Of a stretch of 37,032 nucleotides of DNA, positions 8,234 through 16,766 are shown one piece after another. The notes under the pieces were generated by a model. That model was not told the origin of the DNA, ran no database searches, and was given only the letters and a program-made list of their open reading frames with translations. The DNA is from Porphyromonadaceae bacterium. GTDB lineage: Bacteria > Bacteroidota > Bacteroidia > Bacteroidales > Dysgonomonadaceae. The stretch lies in assembly GCA_022840285.1 (NCBI GenBank), contig JALHIE010000005.1:1-37032 (forward strand), read 5' to 3'. Numbering within the stretch: position 1 is the first letter of the stretch; each line of letters begins with the position of its first letter. The position numbers were made by a program, and so were the translations under genes.

Positions 8234-10063
8234 TCAATTGAATATTTTACCCCATGATTTAAACAGTACAATAGCTGAAATAACAGTAACTACCAATAGT
8301 ATTGTAAAACCCAGATAATTGCCATATATCAGATATCCCATTGAAAACAGCATACTTAAAATTCCAACGCAACTGATGCTCATACACAATAATCCAGCAG
8401 GCACATTCCAATCTTTTGTCATGCGATTTTTTTCCAGTTCAGCATGTCCCTGAGTAATTTTCTTCCATCCTGGGCCGCCAGGCCTTATATTCTTATAGAA
8501 ATTCACTAATATTTTATCTTCTGTGGGCCTAGTACATAATGTAACAGTGATCCAAAGTAAACTGTTAAAAAGAACTACGAAAACAAACTTCATCGTATCC
8601 CAGAATCCCTTTTGCATCTCAAATCCGTAAAACATAACCGTTTGATCATCGAGGTACACAAGGCTTTTTTTTTCAATAATTATAACAATCAATGAGAACA
8701 CCATTGCGCCTATCATTGCCGATATCTCTGACCAAGCATTAATTCTCCACCAAAACCATCGCAGCAAATATATAAGTCCTGTTCCTGCTCCGATCAATAA
8801 CATATATTGAAATACCTGCAACGCACTTTCTAAATAGAGCGCTAAAACGATGGATAGTACGATTAATGCAATAGTCCATATTCTCCCAACCAATACTTTC
8901 TTTTTTTCCGAGGCATTTGTATTGACAAACCGGGAATAAAAATCATTCACCAAGTATGAAGCTCCCCAATTAATTTGAGTGGATACCGTTGACATGTATG
9001 CTGCAATTAGAGATGCCAAAACTATACCCAATACTCCGTTTGGAAGAAAATGCCTGAGCATGGCTGAATAGGCAATATCATTTTGTATATATCTGGGATT
9101 TACATCTTTAAAAACCTGAACCATCGAATCTAAATTTGGAAATATTATCAAAGAAGCCAAGCCCACCAGTATCCAGGGCCATGGTCTCACAGCAAAATGC
9201 ATTACATTGAAAAAAAGAGTACCTTTAACAGCATCTTTTTCCGATTTTGCAGACAAGATTCTTTGTGTAATATAACCTCCTCCTCCCGGCTCAGAACCCG
9301 GGTACCAGGAAGCCCACCACTGTATGGTTATTGGGATGAGGAATATCGTCAACGCTGTTTGCGCATTTGTGAAATCCGGGAAAAAACTAAGTCTCTCAAT
9401 AATAATATCATTGGTGAGAAAGCTTTCCAATCCTCCTATCTGGGGTGAATTTATGATGTAAAAAATTGGAATAAATGCACCTGCCATAGCCACAACAAAC
9501 AAGAAGAAATCTGTCCATAAAATAGACTTAAGTCCGCCTATTGTACTGTACACAAGAATTATTGCTGAAATTATCACTAACGCCAGTACAGGGTTTATTC
9601 CCAACATCATGGCAGCAAATTTAAGTAAAGCCAGTGCAGCGCTTGCCAATATAAAAATGTTGAAAAAAAATCCCAGATAGATTGATCTGAATCCACGCAG
9701 GAAAGCAGCTGCTCTTCCGCTGTATCGAACTTCATAGAATTCAAGATCAGTCATGATCTTCGATCTATTCCATAACTTTGAATAAACAAATACAGTCAAC
9801 ATCCCCGATAGTAAAAAGCACCACCACTGCCAGTTTTGCGCCACGCCTCCAGAACGGACCATATCAGTTATGAGGTTTGGAGTACCGAGAGAGAACGTTG
9901 TGGCAACCATTGAAACTCCCAAAAGCCACCATGGCATATTCCGTTTAGAAAGAAAATAGCTAGTTGAATCATCTGCGCCACCTCTGCTCGTAATCATTCC
10001 AATTGCGGTTAACAGCAACAGGAAAACTATAATTATTACCCAATCAACATAATTTATTATCAT
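8234..10063 (-). CDS. Sodium:solute symporter (SSS family)
   Basis: A 609-residue inner-membrane protein with about 14 hydrophobic segments spread from residue 8 to the C-terminus. Family landmarks are FFLSKRNMPWWLLGVSMVATTFS near residue 38 (YFLSKRNMPWW), STIGGLKSILWTDFFLF near 175, and the ISAKSEKDA-type loop after TM7. These place it in the SSS/SLC5 group that imports sugars, sialic acid or carboxylates with Na+. The long C-terminal extension after residue 500, with two extra hydrophobic segments, is common in the sugar-type SSS proteins of Bacteroidota PULs. The solute cannot be read from sequence; context suggests a mono- or disaccharide released by the DUF4838, GH20 and GH89 enzymes. 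Confidence 0.9.
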   Translation of the reverse strand: MIINYVDWVIIIVFLLLLTAIGMITSRGGADDSTSYFLSKRNMPWWLLGVSMVATTFSLGTPNLITDMVRSGGVAQNWQWWCFLLSGMLTVFVYSKLWNRSKIMTDLEFYEVRYSGRAAAFLRGFRSIYLGFFFNIFILASAALALLKFAAMMLGINPVLALVIISAIILVYSTIGGLKSILWTDFFLFVVAMAGAFIPIFYIINSPQIGGLESFLTNDIIIERLSFFPDFTNAQTALTIFLIPITIQWWASWYPGSEPGGGGYITQRILSAKSEKDAVKGTLFFNVMHFAVRPWPWILVGLASLIIFPNLDSMVQVFKDVNPRYIQNDIAYSAMLRHFLPNGVLGIVLASLIAAYMSTVSTQINWGASYLVNDFYSRFVNTNASEKKKVLVGRIWTIALIVLSIVLALYLESALQVFQYMLLIGAGTGLIYLLRWFWWRINAWSEISAMIGAMVFSLIVIIIEKKSLVYLDDQTVMFYGFEMQKGFWDTMKFVFVVLFNSLLWITVTLCTRPTEDKILVNFYKNIRPGGPGWKKITQGHAELEKNRMTKDWNVPAGLLCMSISCVGILSMLFSMGYLIYGNYLGFTILLVVTVISAIVLFKSWGKIFN

Positions 10064-10160
10064 AAAAGAGTGTTTTATAAAAAAATGAAAACTTCCTTTT
10101 TTCTTATTTGGTTACTTATTAATTGATTAAAACAGTTTACAGTATTTTACTGAGATAGTT

Positions 10161-12074
10161 TCAATAAATGAAGATATTTTCAGGATTTTTTAGAAAAGCA
10201 TCTACACCCGGATCGTAATACCAAGGTTCCGACTGTAGTGACAGGAGCGAAATGCTTCTAAGCCAATCCTTAAAGTTTCTCATATTTGGTAAATTCCCTA
10301 CCTGGATCACTTCCATATCTTTTGCTATTCTCACTGTTTCAGCCAGACGCTTAGCATGTTCGGGTATATTGATTGTTAGTTGGCCATTTCTCGTATTTCG
10401 TTGGTTTACATCAGAAAACAGAAGGCAAAATTTTTCTAACTCAACATGTTGTAAGGAAATCGAATCATCCTTCACTGCTTCTTGTGCCTTGTCGAACATT
10501 TCTAAAGCTTTGGCTGTATACTCAGCAGTTACCAGATCAGGATTTGGTCTTTCACAATGTTGATGAACGGGACGAGTGTTAATCTCATTATGCATAAAGT
10601 TGAAATATTTCCTCATTTGAGGTGCTGCTTCTCCATAATAGACATCCATGAATTCATCTATAAGCTTTTCTATATCAGCATCAGGTTCCCAAAACAACTT
10701 TCCTTGCACAAAAACAAATAAATCAGTAAAGCTTGTTGGAACAACACACTGAATAATTCCCTTAATCCCATTAGAAGCATAAAAATTCATTTTATCAACC
10801 ATGGCATAAAAGCTCCCGAAGGGCTCATACCATACCCTGTAGCCTCTGGGATAATCATAGATATACATGTTATCAGGACATTTTTCTATCCAGCCTTGTA
10901 GCTCAGCAAAACCCTGGCTATTTTCAGGGCAGTCCAAACCATGGCTCTGGCATGGTGTTTGAGGAGGGTAGGGGCAATACATGACCATAACGTTCGGATC
11001 AGGCATCACTCTCTCGGGAGGGCGTGAGGTAGCCTCCGTGTAAGCGAGTGTCAATATTTTTTTCCCGGGGTACTTCTCGTTTACCACCCGGGCATTGTAA
11101 TTGACATAGTCCATCAGCCTATCGGTCATATGATCTCCGGGTGTTGCATCAAGAGCTTTGCAATTGCTGCACTGGCACCAACTATTTGATCTGCCATCAC
11201 CCTGAGTGACAACAAAAGATGTTCTATTTTCCTGCTTTTCAATCAAATGGAGTAGCCTTTCTGCTCCCGCTTTACGCATCTCCTCGTTCGACAAGCATAA
11301 GTGTCCAGGAGGTCCCTCACCGGGCTTAACTCGCTCACCACTCTTGTTCAAGGCAAAATACTCTGGATGCTCTTTTCCGAAAATACGGTATGGCATCATA
11401 AAACTGGCTGAATGTACCCAGTTTCTCTCCCCGGGAGCACCTAAATCACCGTGATACCCCATATCATCATTGGGGGTATACCCCAATTTCATACTGGGTG
11501 TAATTCCCTTGAAATAAACATCATACTTAAATATTGTTCTTAAATCATAATGAGGCTTAATAGCAAGCTTTATCTCAGGAATGGTTAAACTGGATCTCTC
11601 TGGAACAATTTCACAATCCTGTGCAAAAAATTCAACTCCAACTTGTCTTAAAAGTTCATATACTCCGTATATTGTCCCTAAATCTCTCCATCCGCATATG
11701 GCTCCTTTTTTAGAATCTATATTAATAACAAATCCATCTTCACGAATAAGATCAAGTTCTTCCTGCGAAATAATTCCTGAGCTAATTGCAATATCACCAA
11801 TTGCAATGGCTCCATCAGGAACTTTAGAGTTTTTTATTGTAACGACGGAGAGCTCTTTACCACTGATTTTATTCAGATAACTAATTAGCTCTTCAGCTGC
11901 AAATTTTTCTCTATCTGAAGCTTCCGACGATATTGCAATAATTGATAATTCATTTTCATACAAACTGATTTTGGATTGACGGTAACCAATTCCAGTAACA
12001 CACGATGTAATCGGTATACATAATATTAGAACTATTAAATATTCTATCTTTAAATTAATTAATAATTGTTTCAT
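10161..12074 (-). CDS. DUF4838 family lipoprotein, putative glycoside hydrolase
   Basis: A 637-residue lipoprotein (lipobox ending at Cys25, ITSC). Residues about 45-170 form an alpha-glucuronidase N-terminal-like domain (EELISYLNKISGKELSV, GTIYGVYELLRQVGVEFF), an accessory fold shared by GH67, GH20 and GH89 enzymes. A TIM-barrel domain of the DUF4838 type follows, with VTQGDGRSNSWCQCSNC near residues 289-305 (Asp293; Cys300/302/305). DUF4838 proteins are common in Bacteroidota PULs and are presumed glycosidases of unproven specificity. It is spaced 9 bases from the upstream gene, so it lies within the operon. A periplasmic or outer-membrane location is expected from the lipoprotein signal. 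Confidence 0.82.
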   Translation of the reverse strand: MKQLLINLKIEYLIVLILCIPITSCVTGIGYRQSKISLYENELSIIAISSEASDREKFAAEELISYLNKISGKELSVVTIKNSKVPDGAIAIGDIAISSGIISQEELDLIREDGFVINIDSKKGAICGWRDLGTIYGVYELLRQVGVEFFAQDCEIVPERSSLTIPEIKLAIKPHYDLRTIFKYDVYFKGITPSMKLGYTPNDDMGYHGDLGAPGERNWVHSASFMMPYRIFGKEHPEYFALNKSGERVKPGEGPPGHLCLSNEEMRKAGAERLLHLIEKQENRTSFVVTQGDGRSNSWCQCSNCKALDATPGDHMTDRLMDYVNYNARVVNEKYPGKKILTLAYTEATSRPPERVMPDPNVMVMYCPYPPQTPCQSHGLDCPENSQGFAELQGWIEKCPDNMYIYDYPRGYRVWYEPFGSFYAMVDKMNFYASNGIKGIIQCVVPTSFTDLFVFVQGKLFWEPDADIEKLIDEFMDVYYGEAAPQMRKYFNFMHNEINTRPVHQHCERPNPDLVTAEYTAKALEMFDKAQEAVKDDSISLQHVELEKFCLLFSDVNQRNTRNGQLTINIPEHAKRLAETVRIAKDMEVIQVGNLPNMRNFKDWLRSISLLSLQSEPWYYDPGVDAFLKNPENIFIY

Positions 12075-12083
12075 GATTCTGGT

Positions 12084-13022
12084 TTACTTATAATATGTTC
12101 TTCTTGCTTTTCCTAATAATTCAATACCTCCTATAATTCTGTCCCTATTTTCTTCGATTGTTGGTCTCCAAAAAGATTGTAAAAAACCAAGCAGTCGTGA
12201 ATCGTTAATGTTTTCTTTTGCAAAAGAAACTGTACTTCCTATACTTCCGGTGTTGTAGTTGTGATAACTTCCTGTGGGTATCTGATCGAATCCGTGTTTT
12301 TCAAGATCGAGATATGCTTTCACATACTTATTTTCAGGATCAAGTTCTTCCCCGTAAAACCAATTCCCCTGGACAACGGATTTAGGCATATGCTTAAAAA
12401 ATTGTTCGGGTTCATTCCATAACATGTAATCCGGCCAAATCCATGCACGAGAACCACTTTTTTCCACCTCTTCAACCAGGAAAAGGAAGTCATTCCACCA
12501 TGCCTCATTTTTTCGTATCACTATATGTTTTTGATAACTTTGATGCCCTATGCTCTCTTCATCCATACCAAGGTGGAACAATGAGGGGGTGTCAAACAGC
12601 GTCGAGACCTCCTGTATAAGGTCTGAGCAGACTTTATAATATGTTTCCGTAGACACCATTCTGGAATACTCCCTCAGCCAAGTGTCGTGGCCGGCAGAAA
12701 AGTTTAATTTTGGTACAGGTTCGATACCCAATGCTCTTATTTTTTTCAGTTCCTGTTTAAGTCGTGTGGTGTCCCAAGCATTATTTACTGCAATTTCTGG
12801 ATGACTCTCATACCTCACCGCATCACCCAGATCTATCACCACCATATTTACACCCTGCTTGGCCATTAAATCGATAGCCTCATTCCATAGAGCTTCACTT
12901 AATTCCAGGTTTGGTCTGAAACCACGAAAGGGCCTATGTGGTGAAATAAATTCCTCCCACATATTGAAGCTAAGATGTAGTAAGCAGGCCCAAATTTTAT
13001 TGTTTTTGCCAAGATTGTTCAT
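12084..13022 (-). CDS. GH20-like TIM-barrel protein, cytoplasmic paralogue
   Basis: A 312-residue protein with no signal peptide, opening directly on the barrel (KIWACLLHLSFNMW). The segment SLFHLGMDEES (Asp154, Glu155, Glu156) sits where GH20 hexosaminidases carry HxGGDE, so catalysis through an Asp-Glu pair is plausible. The N-terminal GH20b domain is absent. Long identical blocks are shared with the protein at 18417-19472 (NMVVI, WNEAI/WDNAI, MVST, GMDEE, EQFFK, MPKSV, YVKAYLDLE, DQIPTGS), so the two are paralogues; this one lacks the Tat leader. It lies 24 bases after the oxidoreductase gene. The exact substrate is unknown; a cytoplasmic glycosidase acting on imported oligosaccharide is the simplest reading. 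Confidence 0.7.
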   Translation of the reverse strand: MNNLGKNNKIWACLLHLSFNMWEEFISPHRPFRGFRPNLELSEALWNEAIDLMAKQGVNMVVIDLGDAVRYESHPEIAVNNAWDTTRLKQELKKIRALGIEPVPKLNFSAGHDTWLREYSRMVSTETYYKVCSDLIQEVSTLFDTPSLFHLGMDEESIGHQSYQKHIVIRKNEAWWNDFLFLVEEVEKSGSRAWIWPDYMLWNEPEQFFKHMPKSVVQGNWFYGEELDPENKYVKAYLDLEKHGFDQIPTGSYHNYNTGSIGSTVSFAKENINDSRLLGFLQSFWRPTIEENRDRIIGGIELLGKARRTYYK

Positions 13023-13046
13023 GATTATTTTTTTGTTAGATGATAA

Positions 13047-14123
13047 CTACAAAAAGACAGGTTGACCTGTTTCGATACTCTCGTAACAAGCATTCATTGC
13101 CTCTATTGTTTTTTTATGCCATATTAAATTTATCATAGGTGTATTGTTCTCTCTCACACAATGGATAAATTCGTCCATCATTCCAATCCATTCATCAAAA
13201 TAAGTATACTGAACAGTATATCTGTCGTTGGGTGCACCGTTGTGATATACGTTAGGCCCAAAACAGTCAGCCAGCATAACCCCTTTCTCTCCAGAGATGT
13301 TGAAATTAACTTCCATTCGTTTTGGAAATACTTCCCAACCGGGCCCTGGCACTTCCAGCCGCTCTTCCAATCTTGACCATGAGGGATCCAAGAGAAAACT
13401 AACACCATTTTTCATTTTACCATTTACTAAAATGATATCTTCAACCTCCAGCTCTTCTCGAATATTTGGACCCACCTCTGCAAAAATATAGTCAAATTCA
13501 CTTTTGGTAAGCCATCGAATCATATCGAATATGTGTGGGTGGTCGCACAGTGCACCACCCCTAAATCGTGTGTTGTTTGAATTTAGGGGAACTCTTTTTC
13601 CGTAACTTTCTTCCGGTACACCTTGCCATGGAAATGCCCAAACGGGAGAGAGTGTTATGTTAGTAGCATTTATTCCGGATACTGCTCCCAATTGATTTTC
13701 TGAGAAAAGCTTTTTCATTCTGTTTACCACGGGATTATAGTGCATTTCAAGTTCAACCTGGCATATAATTCCTGATTCTTCAACGAGTTTTATCATCTCG
13801 TCATATTCATTCATATCAAATGTAGGTATCTTCATTGATAATATATGAATACCCCTTTCGGCACACATCCTGAATTGTTCTAAATGTCTGCTGTTCCCCG
13901 AGGCCATTACTACCGCCTCTATATCCGGGTGTTTTTCAAACATCTCCTCGTCGCTCATGTAGCAGGGAACATCATAACCATATTTATAAAATATTTCCTG
14001 AACTTTTTTCGATTCAGCGGAGACAGCTACCCATTCAAATCCCGGATTATCGTTGAGTGTTTGAAAATACTTGCGTGTATGTCCGTGTGTTAAGGAGAGT
14101 ATTGCAATTTTGATTGGTTTCAT
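13047..14123 (-). CDS. Gfo/Idh/MocA family oxidoreductase
   Basis: A 358-residue NAD(P)-dependent sugar oxidoreductase. The N-terminal Rossmann domain (1-120) starts IKIAILSLTHGHTRKYF, with THGH in place of the usual GxGxxG, a variant known in the family. The MKIPTF segment carries Lys98, the counterpart of the EKP catalytic lysine. The C-terminal alpha/beta domain contains GALCDHPHIFDMIRW, where conserved Asp and His residues line the active site in relatives. It ends with the typical AMNACYESIETGQPV helix. It lies 11 bases downstream of a second family member that has no NAD domain. A role in oxidising or isomerising an imported sugar or uronic acid is inferred. Confidence 0.87.
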   Translation of the reverse strand: MKPIKIAILSLTHGHTRKYFQTLNDNPGFEWVAVSAESKKVQEIFYKYGYDVPCYMSDEEMFEKHPDIEAVVMASGNSRHLEQFRMCAERGIHILSMKIPTFDMNEYDEMIKLVEESGIICQVELEMHYNPVVNRMKKLFSENQLGAVSGINATNITLSPVWAFPWQGVPEESYGKRVPLNSNNTRFRGGALCDHPHIFDMIRWLTKSEFDYIFAEVGPNIREELEVEDIILVNGKMKNGVSFLLDPSWSRLEERLEVPGPGWEVFPKRMEVNFNISGEKGVMLADCFGPNVYHNGAPNDRYTVQYTYFDEWIGMMDEFIHCVRENNTPMINLIWHKKTIEAMNACYESIETGQPVFL

Positions 14124-14134
14124 ATTTTTACAAT

Positions 14135-14860
14135 TTACGCAACTTTTACTTTCAATTTATTGGAATTAGACCTAAGAGCACTCTCCACTAATCGTGATAG
14201 ATGATCGTGTTGTTTAATTAGATTTTCGGACTGAGTCGGATCTTTTAGGTATTGAAAAGCTGCACGGATCCACTCTACTTGAAATTCATCCATACCAAAC
14301 AATTCATTATCTACGTCTTTATACCCCATGTCTCCATTCTCAGTAAATGTATAGATTGAACTTTGAGGAACCTGTGTATCTACGACAATGTCACTCGCTA
14401 CACCCCTACGGGCAATAATCTCATGTCTTTCGATTAAGGGCTTACCAGCCGGTGCTTGCACACTTATCTCTACACTGCCTATCGTGCCATTTTCCAACTT
14501 TACTATTATATTCCCTGCTAAACCGGAGCTAAGAGTAGCATGGAGATACGTTATTCTGCTGCCTGTAATAAATTCACAAAGGTCAAACTCACGATACATT
14601 AACGCATTCAAGCTCCAGATTTTCGGGTCTCCTAAACTGCAAAAGCGCAACATGCTGACATTTTCGACGACTTCATCTGAAACAATTTTTTTTAGCTCTA
14701 TGAATCTCCTGTTAAAACGCCAGGAAAGAAGAGGCATATCGTTGTCGTTTAATTCTTTATTCAAAAAGCTCCATCCCGGCAACAAATTCAGCTCAGCATT
14801 AGCCTTGACTTCATATTTATGCAATAATAGTTTTACTGCATTCTCTATATTATTTACCAT
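14135..14860 (-). CDS. Gfo/Idh/MocA C-terminal domain protein lacking the NAD-binding domain
   Basis: A 241-residue protein that aligns by eye only with the second half of Gfo/Idh/MocA enzymes. LLSWRFNRRFIELKKIVSDE corresponds to the first strand and helix of that domain, GDPKIWSLNALMYREFDLCEFITGS to the substrate-site region, IIVKLENGTIGSVEIS to the sheet, and FQVEWIRAAFQYLKDPTQ...LVESALRS to the closing helices. Only about 45 residues precede this, too few for a Rossmann fold. The usual Asp-His of the active site is not evident. The upstream gene ends 22 bases away and leaves no room for a lost 5' part. It may be a structural partner of the complete oxidoreductase encoded 11 bases downstream. 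Confidence 0.65.
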   Translation of the reverse strand: MVNNIENAVKLLLHKYEVKANAELNLLPGWSFLNKELNDNDMPLLSWRFNRRFIELKKIVSDEVVENVSMLRFCSLGDPKIWSLNALMYREFDLCEFITGSRITYLHATLSSGLAGNIIVKLENGTIGSVEISVQAPAGKPLIERHEIIARRGVASDIVVDTQVPQSSIYTFTENGDMGYKDVDNELFGMDEFQVEWIRAAFQYLKDPTQSENLIKQHDHLSRLVESALRSNSNKLKVKVA

Positions 14861-14882
14861 TGTTTTTCTCTATTTAATACAT

Positions 14883-15638
14883 CTACAGGCATTTAACTCG
14901 GGGCCTGTATTTCTCAACATAATCTGCATTAATTTTATCGCCGCCGGGGACATTTGCACTTGACCATACCGGAGGTGTTATTCCTTTATCTACACATTTT
15001 TCTATTGTAATAATTTCAAGCAGATGAGCAATATAAAAATCAACTATGTTGGATACCGGTCCAAATGGTGTATCAAAACCATCAATTTTCAACAAAGCAT
15101 CTCCAACCGGATTATAATCATCAATACAGACATCGGCAATGTCAAACAAATTTTTTTTATTGGGATGACGTATGACATGATCTTCATGCATTTCATTCTG
15201 CCAGTATGAGGAGCTTACAGCAATAACTACAGCTCCTTTTTCTTTGGCTTCAAGTGCAGCATCAATGGTAGCCGGGTTTATCCCGATATTGTGGAAAATA
15301 ATAAACGGTTCCCCTTTTTGTATCTCGTAATATTTTACAATAGCGCTTCCATAATTTACAGTACGTTCCAACTCCAGGTATTTTAGTGCCTGGTTAAATA
15401 CCGATAGTCCTGTCTCCATGATTGGATTGATATTAGCTAATCCACCGGCACGGAAGAACATCTCTCCCATTACCAGCGTTGTATGCCCTCCTCCTCCGTA
15501 AACATGGATCAACTGGTCACGTTCAATAGCACCAACCATTAGGTCAGTTGCCTTATCAATATTTTCTGCTTGGTTACTCTTTACCTTATTCAGCAATTCA
15601 ATTGCCTTGTCGAGAAAACCTAAATCGTTGATTTCCAT
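14883..15638 (-). CDS. SIS domain sugar isomerase-type protein (UPF0309-like)
   Basis: A 251-residue cytoplasmic protein with one SIS (sugar isomerase) domain. LIHVYGGGGHTTLVMGEMFFRAGGL (near residues 43-67) is the phosphosugar-binding loop region, and FIIFHNIGINPATIDAALEAKEKGAVVIAVSS is the second core strand and helix. The C-terminal NIVDFYIAHLLEIITIEKCVDKGITPPVW helix with VPGGD is typical of the UPF0309 or 'sugar isomerase domain-containing' group. It is not a MurQ-type etherase by motif. It lies between the oxidoreductase genes and the TIM-barrel gene with 12- and 22-base gaps, so it is in the same operon. It probably binds a phosphorylated or amino sugar formed from the imported glycan. 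Confidence 0.82.
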   Translation of the reverse strand: MEINDLGFLDKAIELLNKVKSNQAENIDKATDLMVGAIERDQLIHVYGGGGHTTLVMGEMFFRAGGLANINPIMETGLSVFNQALKYLELERTVNYGSAIVKYYEIQKGEPFIIFHNIGINPATIDAALEAKEKGAVVIAVSSSYWQNEMHEDHVIRHPNKKNLFDIADVCIDDYNPVGDALLKIDGFDTPFGPVSNIVDFYIAHLLEIITIEKCVDKGITPPVWSSANVPGGDKINADYVEKYRPRVKCL

Positions 15639-15650
15639 TTTATAGTCTTT

Positions 15651-16700
15651 TTATAATTTAATTTTATATTTTTCGTCAAGCACTTCACCATATGCCTCGC
15701 CAAGCATATCCCACATTTCGAGAGCACGTGGCGCAGCCAAAACAGTTCCATGCCCTCCCCTGTAAGTCCATGCGAATAGACTTTCAACACCCATATTCTT
15801 GTAGAGGTTTGCAATTTCCTTTATCTCTTCCAGCCTTTCCGGTTCATTGTAGTAATTCATGATCCATCTTTGCGGCTCCTTATCATGTTTTCTTGCCATA
15901 TCCACCGTGCGTTGTGTTATTGATTTGAAATAGCTGCGCGGCAGGCTATAGTTCAATATGGTAGTGCTGAACACATCAAAAACATCGCTTTTAGCCACTT
16001 TATCCCAATTGTCATAACCCCGATTTTCTTTTACATAATAGGTGTTTATGGTTGCATGCACACAACAGGTGATTTTACTGTTGGGGCGGATATTTTTGAT
16101 TCTTTTAGATGCTTGCACCAATATATCAAGCGCAACGTTTTCTCGAAACTCAATGACCTCTTTTGTCAAAATTTTCGGCATCTCGTAACCATACAGCTCT
16201 TCAAATTCTTTTTTACAAATAGGACAACGGCACGCCCAATCATCTCCGGGTCCACCTGTAATGGAAGCATAGCTTTTAGGCAAAGCGTAGTGAGGTTCGT
16301 CCCAGAAGAAGCCGTCTGCATCTACCTGGATTGCCAGTTTTTCACAAATACTGTAGAAGTAATCCTTGAAAGCCTTTGTGTTAAAGCATGCTGCGGGCAA
16401 CGGTTCATCGGTGAAAGCAGATACCTGGCGGTTTTTCACATTATTAGTCAGGAAATTACTGGGCGGCTCTCCTCCAAACCATTTTCCTATACCCCAGGTA
16501 TCCAAGTAGACCTTCATGCCCAGGTCTTTGGCAACTTTTGTTATTTTTACTATGTTTGGGAACCAGAAATCGATATCAAACTCCGATAAAGCTAGAATTA
16601 CAGCGTTACAATTGTGTTGTATCATTTCCCTAAAATCCCTTTCTGCATGTTCGGGATAATTCAATCCGTAATAACTTACGCCTGTTTCTTTTACAGCCAT
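15651..16700 (-). CDS. Cytoplasmic TIM-barrel protein, putative glycoside hydrolase
   Basis: A 349-residue protein with no signal peptide. Strand-like segments recur as in a beta/alpha barrel: CNAVILALSEFDIDFW, KVYLDTWG, ADGFFWDEPHY and RWIMNYYNEPERLEE. The acidic pair Asp134-Glu135 in FFWDEPHY and Glu in NYYNEPE are good candidates for catalytic residues. A cysteine cluster CRCPICKKEFEELYG (Cys157/159/162) follows the first pair. I do not recognise a named family. It could be a glycosidase or a sugar-modifying barrel. It lies 66 bases after the GH20 gene and 12 bases before the SIS gene, in the cytoplasmic part of the pathway. Confidence 0.6.
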   Translation of the reverse strand: MAVKETGVSYYGLNYPEHAERDFREMIQHNCNAVILALSEFDIDFWFPNIVKITKVAKDLGMKVYLDTWGIGKWFGGEPPSNFLTNNVKNRQVSAFTDEPLPAACFNTKAFKDYFYSICEKLAIQVDADGFFWDEPHYALPKSYASITGGPGDDWACRCPICKKEFEELYGYEMPKILTKEVIEFRENVALDILVQASKRIKNIRPNSKITCCVHATINTYYVKENRGYDNWDKVAKSDVFDVFSTTILNYSLPRSYFKSITQRTVDMARKHDKEPQRWIMNYYNEPERLEEIKEIANLYKNMGVESLFAWTYRGGHGTVLAAPRALEMWDMLGEAYGEVLDEKYKIKL

Positions 16701-16766
16701 TTAATTTATTTTTTAGAAATTGTGAATGATTTTTCTTTATTTGCTGTCACATCATAATGTGTTGAA

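Noticed and set aside
14388..14963. 191-codon plus-strand frame
   Set aside because: It lies antisense to the Gfo-like and SIS genes, whose family signals are clear, and has no domain of its own.
14883..15638. MurQ-type N-acetylmuramate 6-phosphate etherase, to explain the lactate genes
   Set aside because: The SIS loop (GGGGHTTLVMGEM) and the C-terminal segment match the UPF0309-type group, not the MurQ signature, so the lactate link remains unexplained.
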